DNA from: Thermoproteota archaeon
GTDB taxonomy: Archaea; Thermoproteota; Thermoprotei_A; Sulfolobales; Acidilobaceae
Length of the DNA: 12,625 bases
Direction of reading: 5' to 3'
Assembly: GCA_013152575.1 (NCBI GenBank)
Contig: JAADGB010000122.1
Coordinates: 2,254-14,878 of the forward strand
Part shown: positions 4,907 to 12,018 of the stretch, piece after piece
Layout: each line of letters starts with the position of its first letter
How positions within the stretch are numbered: position 1 is the stretch's first letter
The notes under the pieces: model-generated
Seen by the model: the letters and a program-made list of their open reading frames with translations, nothing else
Databases searched by the model: none
What the model was told of the DNA's origin: nothing
Translations under genes and position numbers: made by a program

Positions 4907-6151
4907 CTTCCTCCTTCTACCACCTCTACCTGGACGTCTACCCTTACCTCTCCTAGGCCTCTGTGGTCTTGCAACAGGCCTTGCGGCTTCGGGCTTCCTC
5001 TTAGGCGGCTTAGCGTATACTCTCTTGATCTCTTCGATCCTCTTTCTAAGCTCTTCCCTGAGCTTGTCTCCTATGAATCTTCCGCTGAAGGCGTCTACCT
5101 TAGCTGCTATCGCTAGCTTGGCGGCTAGCGCTCTTGCAATTTTACCTCTCTGCCATCTTGGACTTCTATGGATGTCTGGGTACTGGAATATGATGCCGTG
5201 CTTTGGCGGCTTTCCTCCCGTCCTTAATGCCCTGAACAGGGCTTTTTCTGCTCCTAGGACTTGTATTGTGCTTGCTGGTAGGCGGGCTAGCTTCTCTAGG
5301 CTTCCCGCGAGGCTTATCAGTCTTGCTCCTAGCAAGGGGCCTACTAGTGCTGTGATGTTTGGTGCAACCTCCTTCATGACCTGTTCGATGTATTCGGTTA
5401 GCCTCCTCCTTAGCTTGTAGAGTTCTGATACAATGCGCGCCAGTGTCCTTACCGCTTCTACGTCGAACTCGGATAGGTCTGCTCCTATACTGGTCTCTGC
5501 CGCCTCCGCGATCTTCCTGGCTTTCTCTTCGCTGAAGCCTAGTTCTGTTAAAGCGTCTTTGGTTATGTTTGCCCTGTGGCCTAGCTCTGCCACGATCTTT
5601 ACGTAGTCCTCGTGTTCTCTTACCAGGTCGTTTAACTCTGGGAAGTGTACGCTGTACCACTCTCTGAGTCTTGCGACGTATAGGTTGACGGTCTTGTCAA
5701 TGTCGTCGATTGCTCTAATTGCTTGTGCTGCTAGGAGGTCTCTCTTCTGGGCGGCTTTCCTCAGTTTTCTCCTTGTATATTCGAGTTCTGCCTCGAATAG
5801 CCATTCTAGGAATTCCTTCTCGTCTTTCATGAAGCCTGTCTCGATTGCTAGGGAGACCATGTTCTCCCTTGCTTTTACTGCTATCTTGTTACCTGGCTCT
5901 ACTATTGTTTCGAAGCCCAGTCTCGATATTGCTCTGGCGATGTAGTCGTCTTCCACGACTATTGTGGGATTGTCTTTACGGAGCCTCTCTAGGAGCTCGG
6001 CTAGAGCACCATATACTTCTCCTTCTTCTATCTTCATCGCCTGGTCTACGGCTTCATCCATATCTTTAGGAGCCAATTGATAGTCAATCCGCTTGCCATC
6101 TTCATCGAAAGCGAATGCTCCGATTATCAGGTCAGCTATATACACTTTCAA
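4898..6151 (-). CDS. nop5: C/D box sRNP core protein Nop5 (Nop56/58 homologue)
   Basis: Scaffold of the archaeal 2'-O-methylation particle, bridging fibrillarin and the L7Ae-bound guide RNA. The 417-aa protein shows the fibrillarin-binding N-terminal domain (1-120), a long helical coiled-coil region for self-dimerisation (about 120-255), and the NOP domain with signature GAEKALFRAL (300-309) and PKHGIIFQYPDIHRSPRWQRGKIARALAAK, which contacts RNA and L7Ae. The tail (376-417) is extremely Arg/Lys/Pro/Gly rich and probably disordered and RNA-binding. The start is TTG 6151, reading MKVYIADLIIG; GGGGTG upstream is a modest ribosome site. The gene is first of an operon with fibrillarin and a DUF61-like gene, and is divergent from the S30e gene across 147 nt. 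Its TGA stop lies in the fibrillarin ribosome site. Confidence 0.97.
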   Translation of the reverse strand: MKVYIADLIIGAFAFDEDGKRIDYQLAPKDMDEAVDQAMKIEEGEVYGALAELLERLRKDNPTIVVEDDYIARAISRLGFETIVEPGNKIAVKARENMVSLAIETGFMKDEKEFLEWLFEAELEYTRRKLRKAAQKRDLLAAQAIRAIDDIDKTVNLYVARLREWYSVHFPELNDLVREHEDYVKIVAELGHRANITKDALTELGFSEEKARKIAEAAETSIGADLSEFDVEAVRTLARIVSELYKLRRRLTEYIEQVMKEVAPNITALVGPLLGARLISLAGSLEKLARLPASTIQVLGAEKALFRALRTGGKPPKHGIIFQYPDIHRSPRWQRGKIARALAAKLAIAAKVDAFSGRFIGDKLREELRKRIEEIKRVYAKPPKRKPEAARPVARPQRPRRGKGRRPGRGGRRRKRR

Positions 6152-6212
6152 TCCAATTACACCCCATTTAACTCGTCATCCCATACTCTTCGAGGGATTC
6201 TACTATTATTAA

Positions 6213-6221
6213 GACTTATAC
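6213..6221 (-). promoter_or_regulatory. Candidate TATA box of the nop5 operon
   Basis: GTATAAGTC on the minus strand is centred about 66 nt before the nop5 start, predicting a leader near 40 nt. A closer TTAAAT (about 6169) is too near the TTG start unless translation begins leaderless at a later codon. Confidence 0.4.
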
Positions 6222-6248
6222 ATCCCCGGTCTTTAGTCTAACTCCACA

Positions 6249-6258
6249 CTTTAATACC
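6249..6258 (+). promoter_or_regulatory. TATA box of the S30e gene
   Basis: CTTTAATACC is centred about 46 nt before the ATG, placing the transcript start near 6278 and giving a short leader that carries GGGGTG (6284-6289). Confidence 0.55.
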
Positions 6259-6298
6259 CCACTTATCCTCAACCATGTAAAGCGGGGTGCGATAGAGT

Positions 6299-6466
6299 AT
6301 GCCAACGCACGGTTCGATGACAAAGGCTGGCAAGGTTAGGAAGCAGACGCCCAAGATACCGGGTAAACAGAGGAAGAACCCGCCTCCAAGGCTAAGGAAC
6401 AGAATGAAGTACTTGAAGAGGCTAGAACAACCTGCCCAGCCGATAGCTGGCAGGAGGAGAAGGTAG
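6299..6466 (+). CDS. rps30e: Small ribosomal subunit protein eS30 (S30e)
   Basis: A short gene of 55 codons that size-limited gene finding would miss. The product begins MPTHGSMTKAGKVRKQTPKI and continues through PPPRLRNRMKYLKRLEQPAQ to a GRRRR end. The 'HGS-TKAGKV+-QTPKI' pattern is the S30e signature shared with the ribosomal part of eukaryotic FAU. It is a very basic small-subunit protein near the decoding region of the ribosome. The ATG at 6299 is preceded by GGGGTG at 10 nt, and a TATA box lies at the correct distance. It is a single gene between the divergent nop5 operon and the downstream gatDE operon, which has its own TATA box, so it is probably monocistronic. Confidence 0.96.
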   Translation: MPTHGSMTKAGKVRKQTPKIPGKQRKNPPPRLRNRMKYLKRLEQPAQPIAGRRRR

Positions 6467-6562
6467 GCATAATAATTCAATCAATAATATTCTATTGTCC
6501 CCTCCTTGCTAAATGCATCCTAGCGTCTCATCTGTCTAGAATGTGTACTCCTTTTAGGAAAC

Positions 6563-6572
6563 CAAAATATCT
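6563..6572 (+). promoter_or_regulatory. TATA box of the gatDE operon
   Basis: CAAAATATCT is centred about 40 nt before the TTG start, predicting a transcript start near 6594 and a leader of about 14 nt that includes the weak ribosome site GAGGCGG. Confidence 0.5.
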
Positions 6573-6607
6573 AGATCCGGGGAACCAGGATTATTGAGGC
6601 GGTAGTA

Positions 6608-7942
6608 TTGGATAGGCTACCGGTAAAACCGGGAGAGAGGGTAAGGGTCGAGAGAGACGATGGACTAGTACTCGAAGGAATAGTGATGCCTAGATACGAG
6701 TTAGCCAGCCCAGATCATATAGTGCTTAAGCTTGACAGCGGCTACAACGTTGGAGTCAAGATTTCCAGGATAAAATCTATACAACGCGTAGGAGAGGTTA
6801 GAAGACTAGTAAAGCCAGGAGAGCCTGCACCACTGGCAGAGCACCTTATAGTGAATAAGTCATCGAAAGTCATGGTCCTTGGAACCGGCTGAACTATCGC
6901 TAGTAGAATAGACTATGAGACTGGAGCAGTGAGACCCCAACTCGATCCAGAAGAGTTGGCTCAGGCCATACCAGAAGCATTCTCTTATAGCAGTATAGAT
7001 GTGGAGGAGATATTCCACATCTTTAGCGAGAACATGAAACCACGCTTATGGACGCGTATAGCAGAGAAAGCCTACGAGACGTTGAGAAAGGGTTACGACG
7101 GTGTAGTCATAGCCCATGGAACTGACACCATGGGCTATACTGCAGCTGCATTATCCTTTGCATTCCACAAGGGACTTAGTGCTCCTATAGTTCTGGTCGG
7201 CTCTCAGAGGAGCAGTGACAGGCCAAGTAGTGATGCAGCCTTCAATTTTGTCTCAGCAGTCCTCACAGCCTCGAGAGCTCCATTCGCCGAGGTAGTTGTT
7301 GTCATGCATGGAGAAACCGGAGACTCCTACGCTCTAGCACACAGAGGGACCCGCGTGAGAAAGATGCACTCAAGTAGAAGAGACGCGTTTCAATCAATCA
7401 ATGCACCCCCACTAGCAAAAATCTACCCATGGAAGGGAGAGATCAAGCTACTAGATAGCCGGTTTAGAAAGAGGAACACTGAGGAAACAATCCTAGAGAA
7501 TGGTTTCGATGAGAAGGTTGCCCTAGTAAAATTCTTCCCAGGAAACGCTGCCGAGATAATCGAGCTCCTAATAGACGCGGGCTTCCATGGGATAGTTATT
7601 GAGGGCACTGGTTTTGGCCACGTGGACGATGACACGATAGAGGTTATCAAGAAGGCTACCAAGGATGGGATACCTGTTGCTATCGCCACTCAAACGATCT
7701 TCGGACGGGTCAACCTCAACGTCTACGCGACGGGTAGAAAGATGCTACAGGCGGGGGCTATTCCAGTAGATGACATGATTGCCGAGACGGCATACGTTAA
7801 ACTCTCCTGGATTCTAGCGAGAACCACTGACTTAGACGAGGTGCGTAAGCTAATGCTGACACCCTTGGCTCATGAGATGGGTGAGAGACAGTCACTCCGC
7901 CTCTATCCTCGATGGGATCATGAGTACAAGGTGGGGGTGTAA
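6608..7942 (+). CDS. gatD: Glu-tRNA(Gln) amidotransferase subunit D, interrupted by an in-frame TGA
   Basis: GatD is the glutaminase of archaeal GatDE, releasing ammonia from an amide donor so that GatE can turn misacylated Glu-tRNA(Gln) into Gln-tRNA(Gln). Read through the stop, the frame gives 444 codons, the normal family length. Residues 1-85 form the N-terminal beta-barrel (GIVMPRYE, KLDSGYNVGVKI). The asparaginase domain follows: LGTG-stop-TIASRIDYETGAVRP (91-110), AHGTDTMGYT with T172/D173, and K252 in VRKMHSS. The Thr after the stop (codon 96) is the expected nucleophile, so neither half alone could be active: the short product ends before it, and a product restarted at GTG 6929 lacks it. 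One base change, GGA to TGA, explains everything. A sequencing error, a recent null mutation or readthrough are all possible. The TTG start has a weak ribosome site; gatE follows after 3 nt. Confidence 0.93.
6890..6892 (+). other. In-frame TGA at GatD codon 95
   Basis: The codon stands where the family has the second Gly of the T-G-G-T nucleophile loop. The frame is identical on both sides and the protein similarity resumes with the very next codon, so this is a nonsense codon and not a frameshift. TGA is used as an ordinary stop by at least two other genes here (translin-family and nop5). Confidence 0.95.
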
Positions 7943-7945
7943 GCT

Positions 7946-9874
7946 ATGTCCCGTGAGAGCGTGGATTACGAGAAGCTCGGTTTGAAGGTGGGCTTGGAGA
8001 TACACCAGCAGTTGGCCACAAAAGGAAAGCTCTTCTGCCCATGCCCAGCGGAGTTGACTGAAGAAGACAGCGACGAGTTTGAGAGGAGGCTGAGGCCGAC
8101 TAGGGGAGAGGCTGGCGACGTCGATATAGCCGCATTATTCGAGTGGAGGAAGGGGAGATCATACCTGTACGAGGCTCCACACCATCACAGTTGTCTCGTT
8201 GAGGCTGATGAGGAGCCCCCACATGAGATAAACGATGAAGCCCTTATAGTCACGATGGCGGTGGCGAAGGCTTTCAACTCCCATATTGTGGATGAAGTCC
8301 ACGTTATGAGGAAGATCGTAATAGATGGTAGCAACACCACAGGCTTTCAGAGGACGGCTGTTATTGCGTTAGGCGGGAAAATCGATGTTGATGGAAAAGA
8401 AGTGCCTATCGAGACCATATGTCTTGAGGAGGACGCTTCCAGGAAGATACGAGAGGAAGGCCTCAGGATCAGGTACAGGCTAGACAGGCTGGGCATTCCT
8501 CTCATCGAAATAGCCACTGCACCCGTGATTAAGACTCCGGAAGAGGCCGCGAAGGTGGCTTTGGCTATAGGCAAAACTCTCCGTTTGACAGGTAAGGTTA
8601 GGAGGGGACTAGGCACCATAAGGCAGGACTTGAACGTCAGCATAATTGGAGGTGCGAAGACGGAGATTAAGGGTGTCCAGCGGTTAGATCTGATACCTAA
8701 AGTCATACACTACGAAGTTATCAGGCAGAAAACCCTCCTTGAAGTCAGAGACGAGCTAGCGAAGAGAGGTGCTAGAGAGGAGGATTACAACGTCGAACCA
8801 GTAGATGTAACAGACGTCTTCTCTGGGACGGGTAGTAAGATTATCAAGAAAGTCATATCGAAGGGTGGTAGAGTCTACGCGGTGAAGCTAGCGTATTTCC
8901 ATGGACTATTGGGCAAGGAAGTAATGCCAGGAAGAAGGGTTGGAACAGAGTTCGCAGACTACGTTAGGTTCTGGTCCGGAGTCGGAGGTATCTTCCACAG
9001 CGACGAGCTTCCTAAGTACGGCATCACTCAAGAGGAGCTTGATAAGGTATTCGAGAAGACTGGCGCGATAAAGGATAGGGATGCTGTTGTAATAGTTGCA
9101 GCTGAGGAGGAAAAAGCTCGAAAAGCCATAGAGACAATCCTATATCGCGCAAAGCTGGCATTAAAAGGAGTTCCCGAAGAGACACGTGGTGCAAACGAAG
9201 ACGGAACGACAAGGTTCCTCAGGCCAAGGCCAGGATCGGCTAGAATGTATCCCGAGACTGATCTGCCACCTAAGCCGGTAACCGAGTACCACCACAGAGA
9301 AGCCGAGAAGCTAAAGCCAGAGCCTTTACCAATTAAGAGGAAGAGGCTCATAGAGGAATATGGTATTTCGCCCGATCTAGCCGATGAAGTACTAAACGAT
9401 GTAAGACTCGACCTCATTGAGGCCCTGATTGTCAAGTACAAGGAGAGGGTGAAGCCATCACTCATTGCATCATTCTTCATTAATACGCTAAGGGGTCTAC
9501 GAGGAGAAGGAGTAGACATTGATGCCATCCCTGAACACTTCTATGAGAAACTCATAGAGTTACTCGCTGAGGGCAGAATCGCGAAAGAAGCCCTAGAGGA
9601 GCTAGTTAAGAAAGCCTATGAGAAGGGCCTCTACGATGCTGAGGGTCTGGCGGAAGAATTAGGGTTAACCACGCTCTCAAGAGAAGAAGCAGAAAAGATA
9701 ATTGACAGAATTATAGAAGAAAATATCGAGGTTATACGTCAGCGCGGTATGAAGGCTATGGGCCTACTGATGGGTAGGGCGATGGCTAAGCTGAGAGGCC
9801 GGATAGATGGGAAGATCGTGTCGGAGATCGTGAAGGCTAAGCTGTTGGAGGTATTGGAGAAGTCGGATAAATAA
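7946..9874 (+). CDS. gatE: Glu-tRNA(Gln) amidotransferase subunit E
   Basis: The tRNA-binding kinase/amidase subunit of the archaeal GatDE complex phosphorylates the Glu carboxyl on Glu-tRNA(Gln) with ATP and transfers ammonia received from GatD. The 642-aa protein has the GatB-type start GLKVGLEIHQQLAT (12-25) with a Cys pair in LFCPCP (29-34), the catalytic cradle (SCLVEADEEPP; RKIVIDGSNTTGFQRT; LEEDASRK; LNVSI), an inserted AspRS-like domain (about 280-420) that is specific to GatE, and a helical and YqeY-like tail that grips the tRNA (about 470-640, ending in KIVSEIVKAKL). Length and motif order are normal and the frame is intact. The ATG has GGGGGTG in the end of gatD as ribosome site, so translation is probably coupled to gatD; the intact state of gatE argues that the pathway is still needed. 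Confidence 0.97.
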   Translation: MSRESVDYEKLGLKVGLEIHQQLATKGKLFCPCPAELTEEDSDEFERRLRPTRGEAGDVDIAALFEWRKGRSYLYEAPHHHSCLVEADEEPPHEINDEALIVTMAVAKAFNSHIVDEVHVMRKIVIDGSNTTGFQRTAVIALGGKIDVDGKEVPIETICLEEDASRKIREEGLRIRYRLDRLGIPLIEIATAPVIKTPEEAAKVALAIGKTLRLTGKVRRGLGTIRQDLNVSIIGGAKTEIKGVQRLDLIPKVIHYEVIRQKTLLEVRDELAKRGAREEDYNVEPVDVTDVFSGTGSKIIKKVISKGGRVYAVKLAYFHGLLGKEVMPGRRVGTEFADYVRFWSGVGGIFHSDELPKYGITQEELDKVFEKTGAIKDRDAVVIVAAEEEKARKAIETILYRAKLALKGVPEETRGANEDGTTRFLRPRPGSARMYPETDLPPKPVTEYHHREAEKLKPEPLPIKRKRLIEEYGISPDLADEVLNDVRLDLIEALIVKYKERVKPSLIASFFINTLRGLRGEGVDIDAIPEHFYEKLIELLAEGRIAKEALEELVKKAYEKGLYDAEGLAEELGLTTLSREEAEKIIDRIIEENIEVIRQRGMKAMGLLMGRAMAKLRGRIDGKIVSEIVKAKLLEVLEKSDK

Positions 9875-9875
9875 G
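9866..9875 (+). promoter_or_regulatory. Possible TATA box of the C/D sRNA, overlapping the gatE stop
   Basis: GATAAATAAG spans the last codons of gatE and is centred about 30 nt before the sRNA closing stem, predicting initiation near 9896. Release from the gatE mRNA 3' end by processing is an alternative. Confidence 0.4.
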
Positions 9876-9900
9876 CTCGCATTCCTATAACTTTCTCAAT

Positions 9901-9960
9901 TGGCCTATGATGTCTACTCCCGACGCCGATCGGTGACGTGAAGGCATTTGTCTGAGGCCA
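9901..9960 (+). ncRNA. C/D box guide sRNA
   Basis: A complete double-guide architecture is visible: closing stem TGGCC (9901-9905) with GGCCA (9956-9960); one unpaired base; box C ATGATGT (9907-9913, one mismatch); guide CTACTCCCGACG (9914-9925); box D' CCGA (9926-9929); 3-nt linker TCG; box C' GTGACGT (9933-9939); guide GAAGGCATTTGT (9940-9951); box D CTGA (9952-9955). Both guides are exactly 12 nt, the spacing that archaeal Nop5/fibrillarin particles favour. By the D+5 rule the box D guide selects a target of the form ACAA-Am-UGCC; from memory CAAAUGCCU is a conserved 23S rRNA segment just after 'AAGGUAGC' in domain IV. The gene lies between gatE and pyrG on the same strand. Confidence 0.8.
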
Positions 9961-9966
9961 GATATT

Positions 9967-9978
9967 CTATTTAAGCCC
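9967..9978 (+). promoter_or_regulatory. TATA box of pyrG
   Basis: CTATTTAAGCCC is centred about 42 nt before the GTG start; the transcript would begin near 9997, just ahead of the ribosome site AGGAGAT (10002-10008). Confidence 0.6.
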
Positions 9979-10012
9979 ACCCTACTACCCCGTTAACCCC
10001 CAGGAGATACCT

Positions 10013-11623
10013 GTGGTGCAAGGCTACATCTTCATAACAGGAGGCGTGTTATCCAGCGTAGGCAAAGGGATAGTAACCAGCAGCCTCGGCCTCCTTCTAA
10101 AATCGCGGGGATTCCACGTTGAGGCGATAAAGATAGACCCCTACATCAATGTTGACGCTGGCACGATGAACCCGTTCGCCCACGGAGAAGTATTCGTCAC
10201 CGAGGACGGCGGGGAGACCGACCTGGACCTAGGCCACTACGAACGTTTTATGAATATAAATCTAAGTAAAAAACATAACATAACGACTGGACAAATCTAC
10301 ATGAGCGTGATAAACAAGGAGAGAAGAGGAGACTACCTAGGACAGACGGTACAAGTAATTCCTCATGTCACCAATGAGATCAAGGAGAGGATAAGGAATC
10401 TAGCCAAAGAACGGAACGTGGATTTCATGATAGTGGAGATTGGAGGAACAGTAGGTGACATAGAAGGGTTACCCTTCCTCGAAGCAGTCAGGCAGATGAG
10501 GCTAGAGGAGGGACCCTCGAGAACATTCTTCATACACGTCGCACTAGCACCGATACTCTCAACTACTGGTGAGCAGAAGACAAAACCCGTGCAACACAGC
10601 GTCCAAGAGCTTAGAAGAATAGGAATACAGCCAGATGCAGTTATTGTTAGGACACAGAGGCCCCTTGAAGCAGAGGCTAGGAGGAAGATAGCCCTCTATG
10701 CTACTCTCCCAGAGGACCACGTACTGAGCAATCACGATCTCGACACAGTGTACAGGGTTCCACTGATACTAGAGGAGCAGGGACTCCCAAAGCTTATCCT
10801 TAGAAAGTTTGGGATGAAGGATCCCGGCGCGGATCTAAGCGAGTGGGAGGATTTCGTAGAGCGTCTGATGAAGGCATCTAAGCCCGTGAATATTGCTATG
10901 ATCGGTAAGTATACCAAGCTCCGCGACAGCTACATTAGTATAATTGAGGCATTGAAGCATGCTGGAGCCTACCTCGGCCTAAAACCGGTCCTCAAGTGGG
11001 TTGAAGCAACAGAGATCGAGCGGGGGAAGATCTCGTTAGATTTCATAGACGAGGTGGATGCAGCTATAGTCCTACCAGGATTCGGGTCGCGAGGCGTTGA
11101 AGGAAAGATAGCCTCGTTGCAGAGGCTAAGGGAGTCAAAGACTCCAACTCTAGGCATATGCTTCGGCATGCAGCTCGCCGCTGTCGAGTTCGCCCGGAAC
11201 GTTCTTGGACTAAAAGACGCTCACTCACAAGAGATAAACCCCAACACACCTCATCCAGTCATTCACCTGCTACCCGGACAGGAGCGCACTAAGATGCTTG
11301 GAGGAACGATGAGGCTCGGCGCTTCCCCCATACGTATCATTAAGGGCACACTAGCCTACGAGTTATACGGTAGGGAGATAGTCTATGAGAGGCATAGACA
11401 CAGGTACGAGTTGAACAACAAGTACGTCGATTTATTCGAAGAGCATGGATTAAAGGTCAGCGGTTGGAGTCCCGAGGGATTAGCGGAGTTCATTGAGCTT
11501 GATAGGAAGATTCACCCATTCTACTTTGGAACCCAGCCTCACACGGAGTATAAGAGCAGGCCTCTCTCGCCTGGACCGGTGTTTGTCGGCTTCCTAAAAG
11601 CTGCCGCCAGACTAAATAGTTAG
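10013..11623 (+). CDS. pyrG: CTP synthase
   Basis: Catalyses ATP-dependent amination of UTP to CTP with glutamine, the last step of pyrimidine nucleotide synthesis. The 536 aa match the usual length. The synthetase domain (1-270) opens with FITGGVLSSVGKGI (ATP loop, 7-20), then KIDPYINVDAGTMNPFAHGEVFVTEDGGE (40-68, UTP/Mg site) and EIGGTVGDIEG (142-152). The class I glutaminase domain (290-536) has PGFGSRG (355-361), nucleophile C383 in LGICFGMQ, and the His/Glu pair H510 and E512 in TQPHTEYKSRP. That last motif has Thr between His and Glu where Pro is usual; the catalytic residues themselves are intact. The start is the first of two adjacent GTG codons, with AGGAGAT 4 nt upstream; GTG 10016 is equally plausible. 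Its stop overlaps that of the convergent regulator gene. Confidence 0.98.
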   Translation: MVQGYIFITGGVLSSVGKGIVTSSLGLLLKSRGFHVEAIKIDPYINVDAGTMNPFAHGEVFVTEDGGETDLDLGHYERFMNINLSKKHNITTGQIYMSVINKERRGDYLGQTVQVIPHVTNEIKERIRNLAKERNVDFMIVEIGGTVGDIEGLPFLEAVRQMRLEEGPSRTFFIHVALAPILSTTGEQKTKPVQHSVQELRRIGIQPDAVIVRTQRPLEAEARRKIALYATLPEDHVLSNHDLDTVYRVPLILEEQGLPKLILRKFGMKDPGADLSEWEDFVERLMKASKPVNIAMIGKYTKLRDSYISIIEALKHAGAYLGLKPVLKWVEATEIERGKISLDFIDEVDAAIVLPGFGSRGVEGKIASLQRLRESKTPTLGICFGMQLAAVEFARNVLGLKDAHSQEINPNTPHPVIHLLPGQERTKMLGGTMRLGASPIRIIKGTLAYELYGREIVYERHRHRYELNNKYVDLFEEHGLKVSGWSPEGLAEFIELDRKIHPFYFGTQPHTEYKSRPLSPGPVFVGFLKAAARLNS

Positions 11624-11946
11624 GGTTTAACTTTCATCAATATTTTATCAACGTTTAATTCAAGTATTTTCTTTATACCTCTATTACCAGGCACGTATGA
11701 GGCTTTAACTGCTCCAATCGATTCCAGCAATCTTATCTGGCTGCTGATGTTAGCTTTGCTCTGGCCAATCTGCTTTGCTAGCGAATCAAGATCAGTTGGA
11801 CCTTCAGCTAATACCTCTAATATTTTCGTTCTTGTCTCACTGGCTAGTACTTTAGCTACTTTTGCCATATGTCTTGGACCTATAACAAACAATGTCCCAT
11901 TTCTGGCATAGATTCCTTCTTTTTGGAATGGAATTTCTTGTTCCAT
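11620..11946 (-). CDS. ArsR-like winged-helix transcriptional regulator
   Basis: A 108-aa DNA-binding protein. After an N-terminal extension with a strand pair (GIYARNGTLFVIG, 11-23), the core KVLASETRTKILEVLAEGPTDLDSLAKQIGQSKANISSQIRLLESIGAV (32-80) is a typical ArsR winged helix, with helix-turn-helix at about 52-77 and wing YVPGNRGIKKILEL (84-97). There is no cysteine, so no metal-thiolate site of the classic ArsR/SmtB kind; the inducer is unknown. The ATG is preceded by GGTGAGC (11958-11952) at proper distance and by a TATA box (about 11988). The stop codon TAA shares bases with the convergent pyrG stop TAG. It is divergent from the RIO2 gene, and a palindrome in the gap is a candidate operator. 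The product may regulate itself, its divergent neighbour or neither. Confidence 0.85.
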   Translation of the reverse strand: MEQEIPFQKEGIYARNGTLFVIGPRHMAKVAKVLASETRTKILEVLAEGPTDLDSLAKQIGQSKANISSQIRLLESIGAVKASYVPGNRGIKKILELNVDKILMKVKP

Positions 11947-11983
11947 TATCTGCTCACCATCTAATTTAATAGGTATCGAATCG

Positions 11984-11992
11984 CATAAATAG
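11984..11992 (-). promoter_or_regulatory. TATA box of the ArsR-like gene
   Basis: CTATTTATG on the minus strand is centred 42 nt before the ATG, giving a predicted leader of about 15 nt that carries the ribosome site. Confidence 0.5.
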
Positions 11993-12003
11993 GTTCTCTT
12001 TTA

Positions 12004-12018
12004 GAAACAAGTTGTTTC
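12004..12018. promoter_or_regulatory. Candidate operator: 15-bp palindrome
   Basis: GAAACAA-G-TTGTTTC has perfect 7-base arms about one central base. It lies about 20 bp upstream of the TATA box of the ArsR-like gene, in the gap shared with the RIO2 gene, a suitable site for a dimeric winged-helix protein. Binding is inferred from position and symmetry only. A second, weaker inverted repeat, CAATA-ACTA-TATTG, lies at 12026-12039. Confidence 0.4.

Noticed and set aside
4860..5420. Plus-strand 186-codon frame antisense to nop5 and the fibrillarin start
   Set aside because: It looks like a Leu-rich membrane protein only because it is the complement of Lys/Arg/Glu-rich helices; it has no ribosome site or promoter.
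5166..5660. Long minus-strand frame (164 codons) inside nop5
   Set aside because: It is out of frame with nop5, which has strong family similarity over the same bases; composition is a shifted reading of charged codons.
6256..6288. Hairpin ACCCC-x-CTT with AAG-x-GGGGT that would hide the S30e ribosome site
   Set aside because: The left arm overlaps the predicted TATA box, so it should not be in the mRNA; the stem also has a mismatch and a long loop.
6890..6892. Selenocysteine at the gatD TGA
   Set aside because: The family has Gly here, crenarchaea are not known to use selenocysteine, and no SECIS-like structure was seen; ordinary stop usage of TGA elsewhere also argues against general recoding.
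6929..7942. Treating the downstream part of gatD as a separate asparaginase gene starting at GTG 6929
   Set aside because: It would lack the nucleophile Thr and the first strand of the domain, there is no ribosome site before the GTG, and the missing part is present in frame just upstream.
9028..9528. Minus-strand 166-codon frame inside gatE
   Set aside because: Shadow of the intact gatE gene, rich in Ser/Phe as expected for the complement of charged helices.
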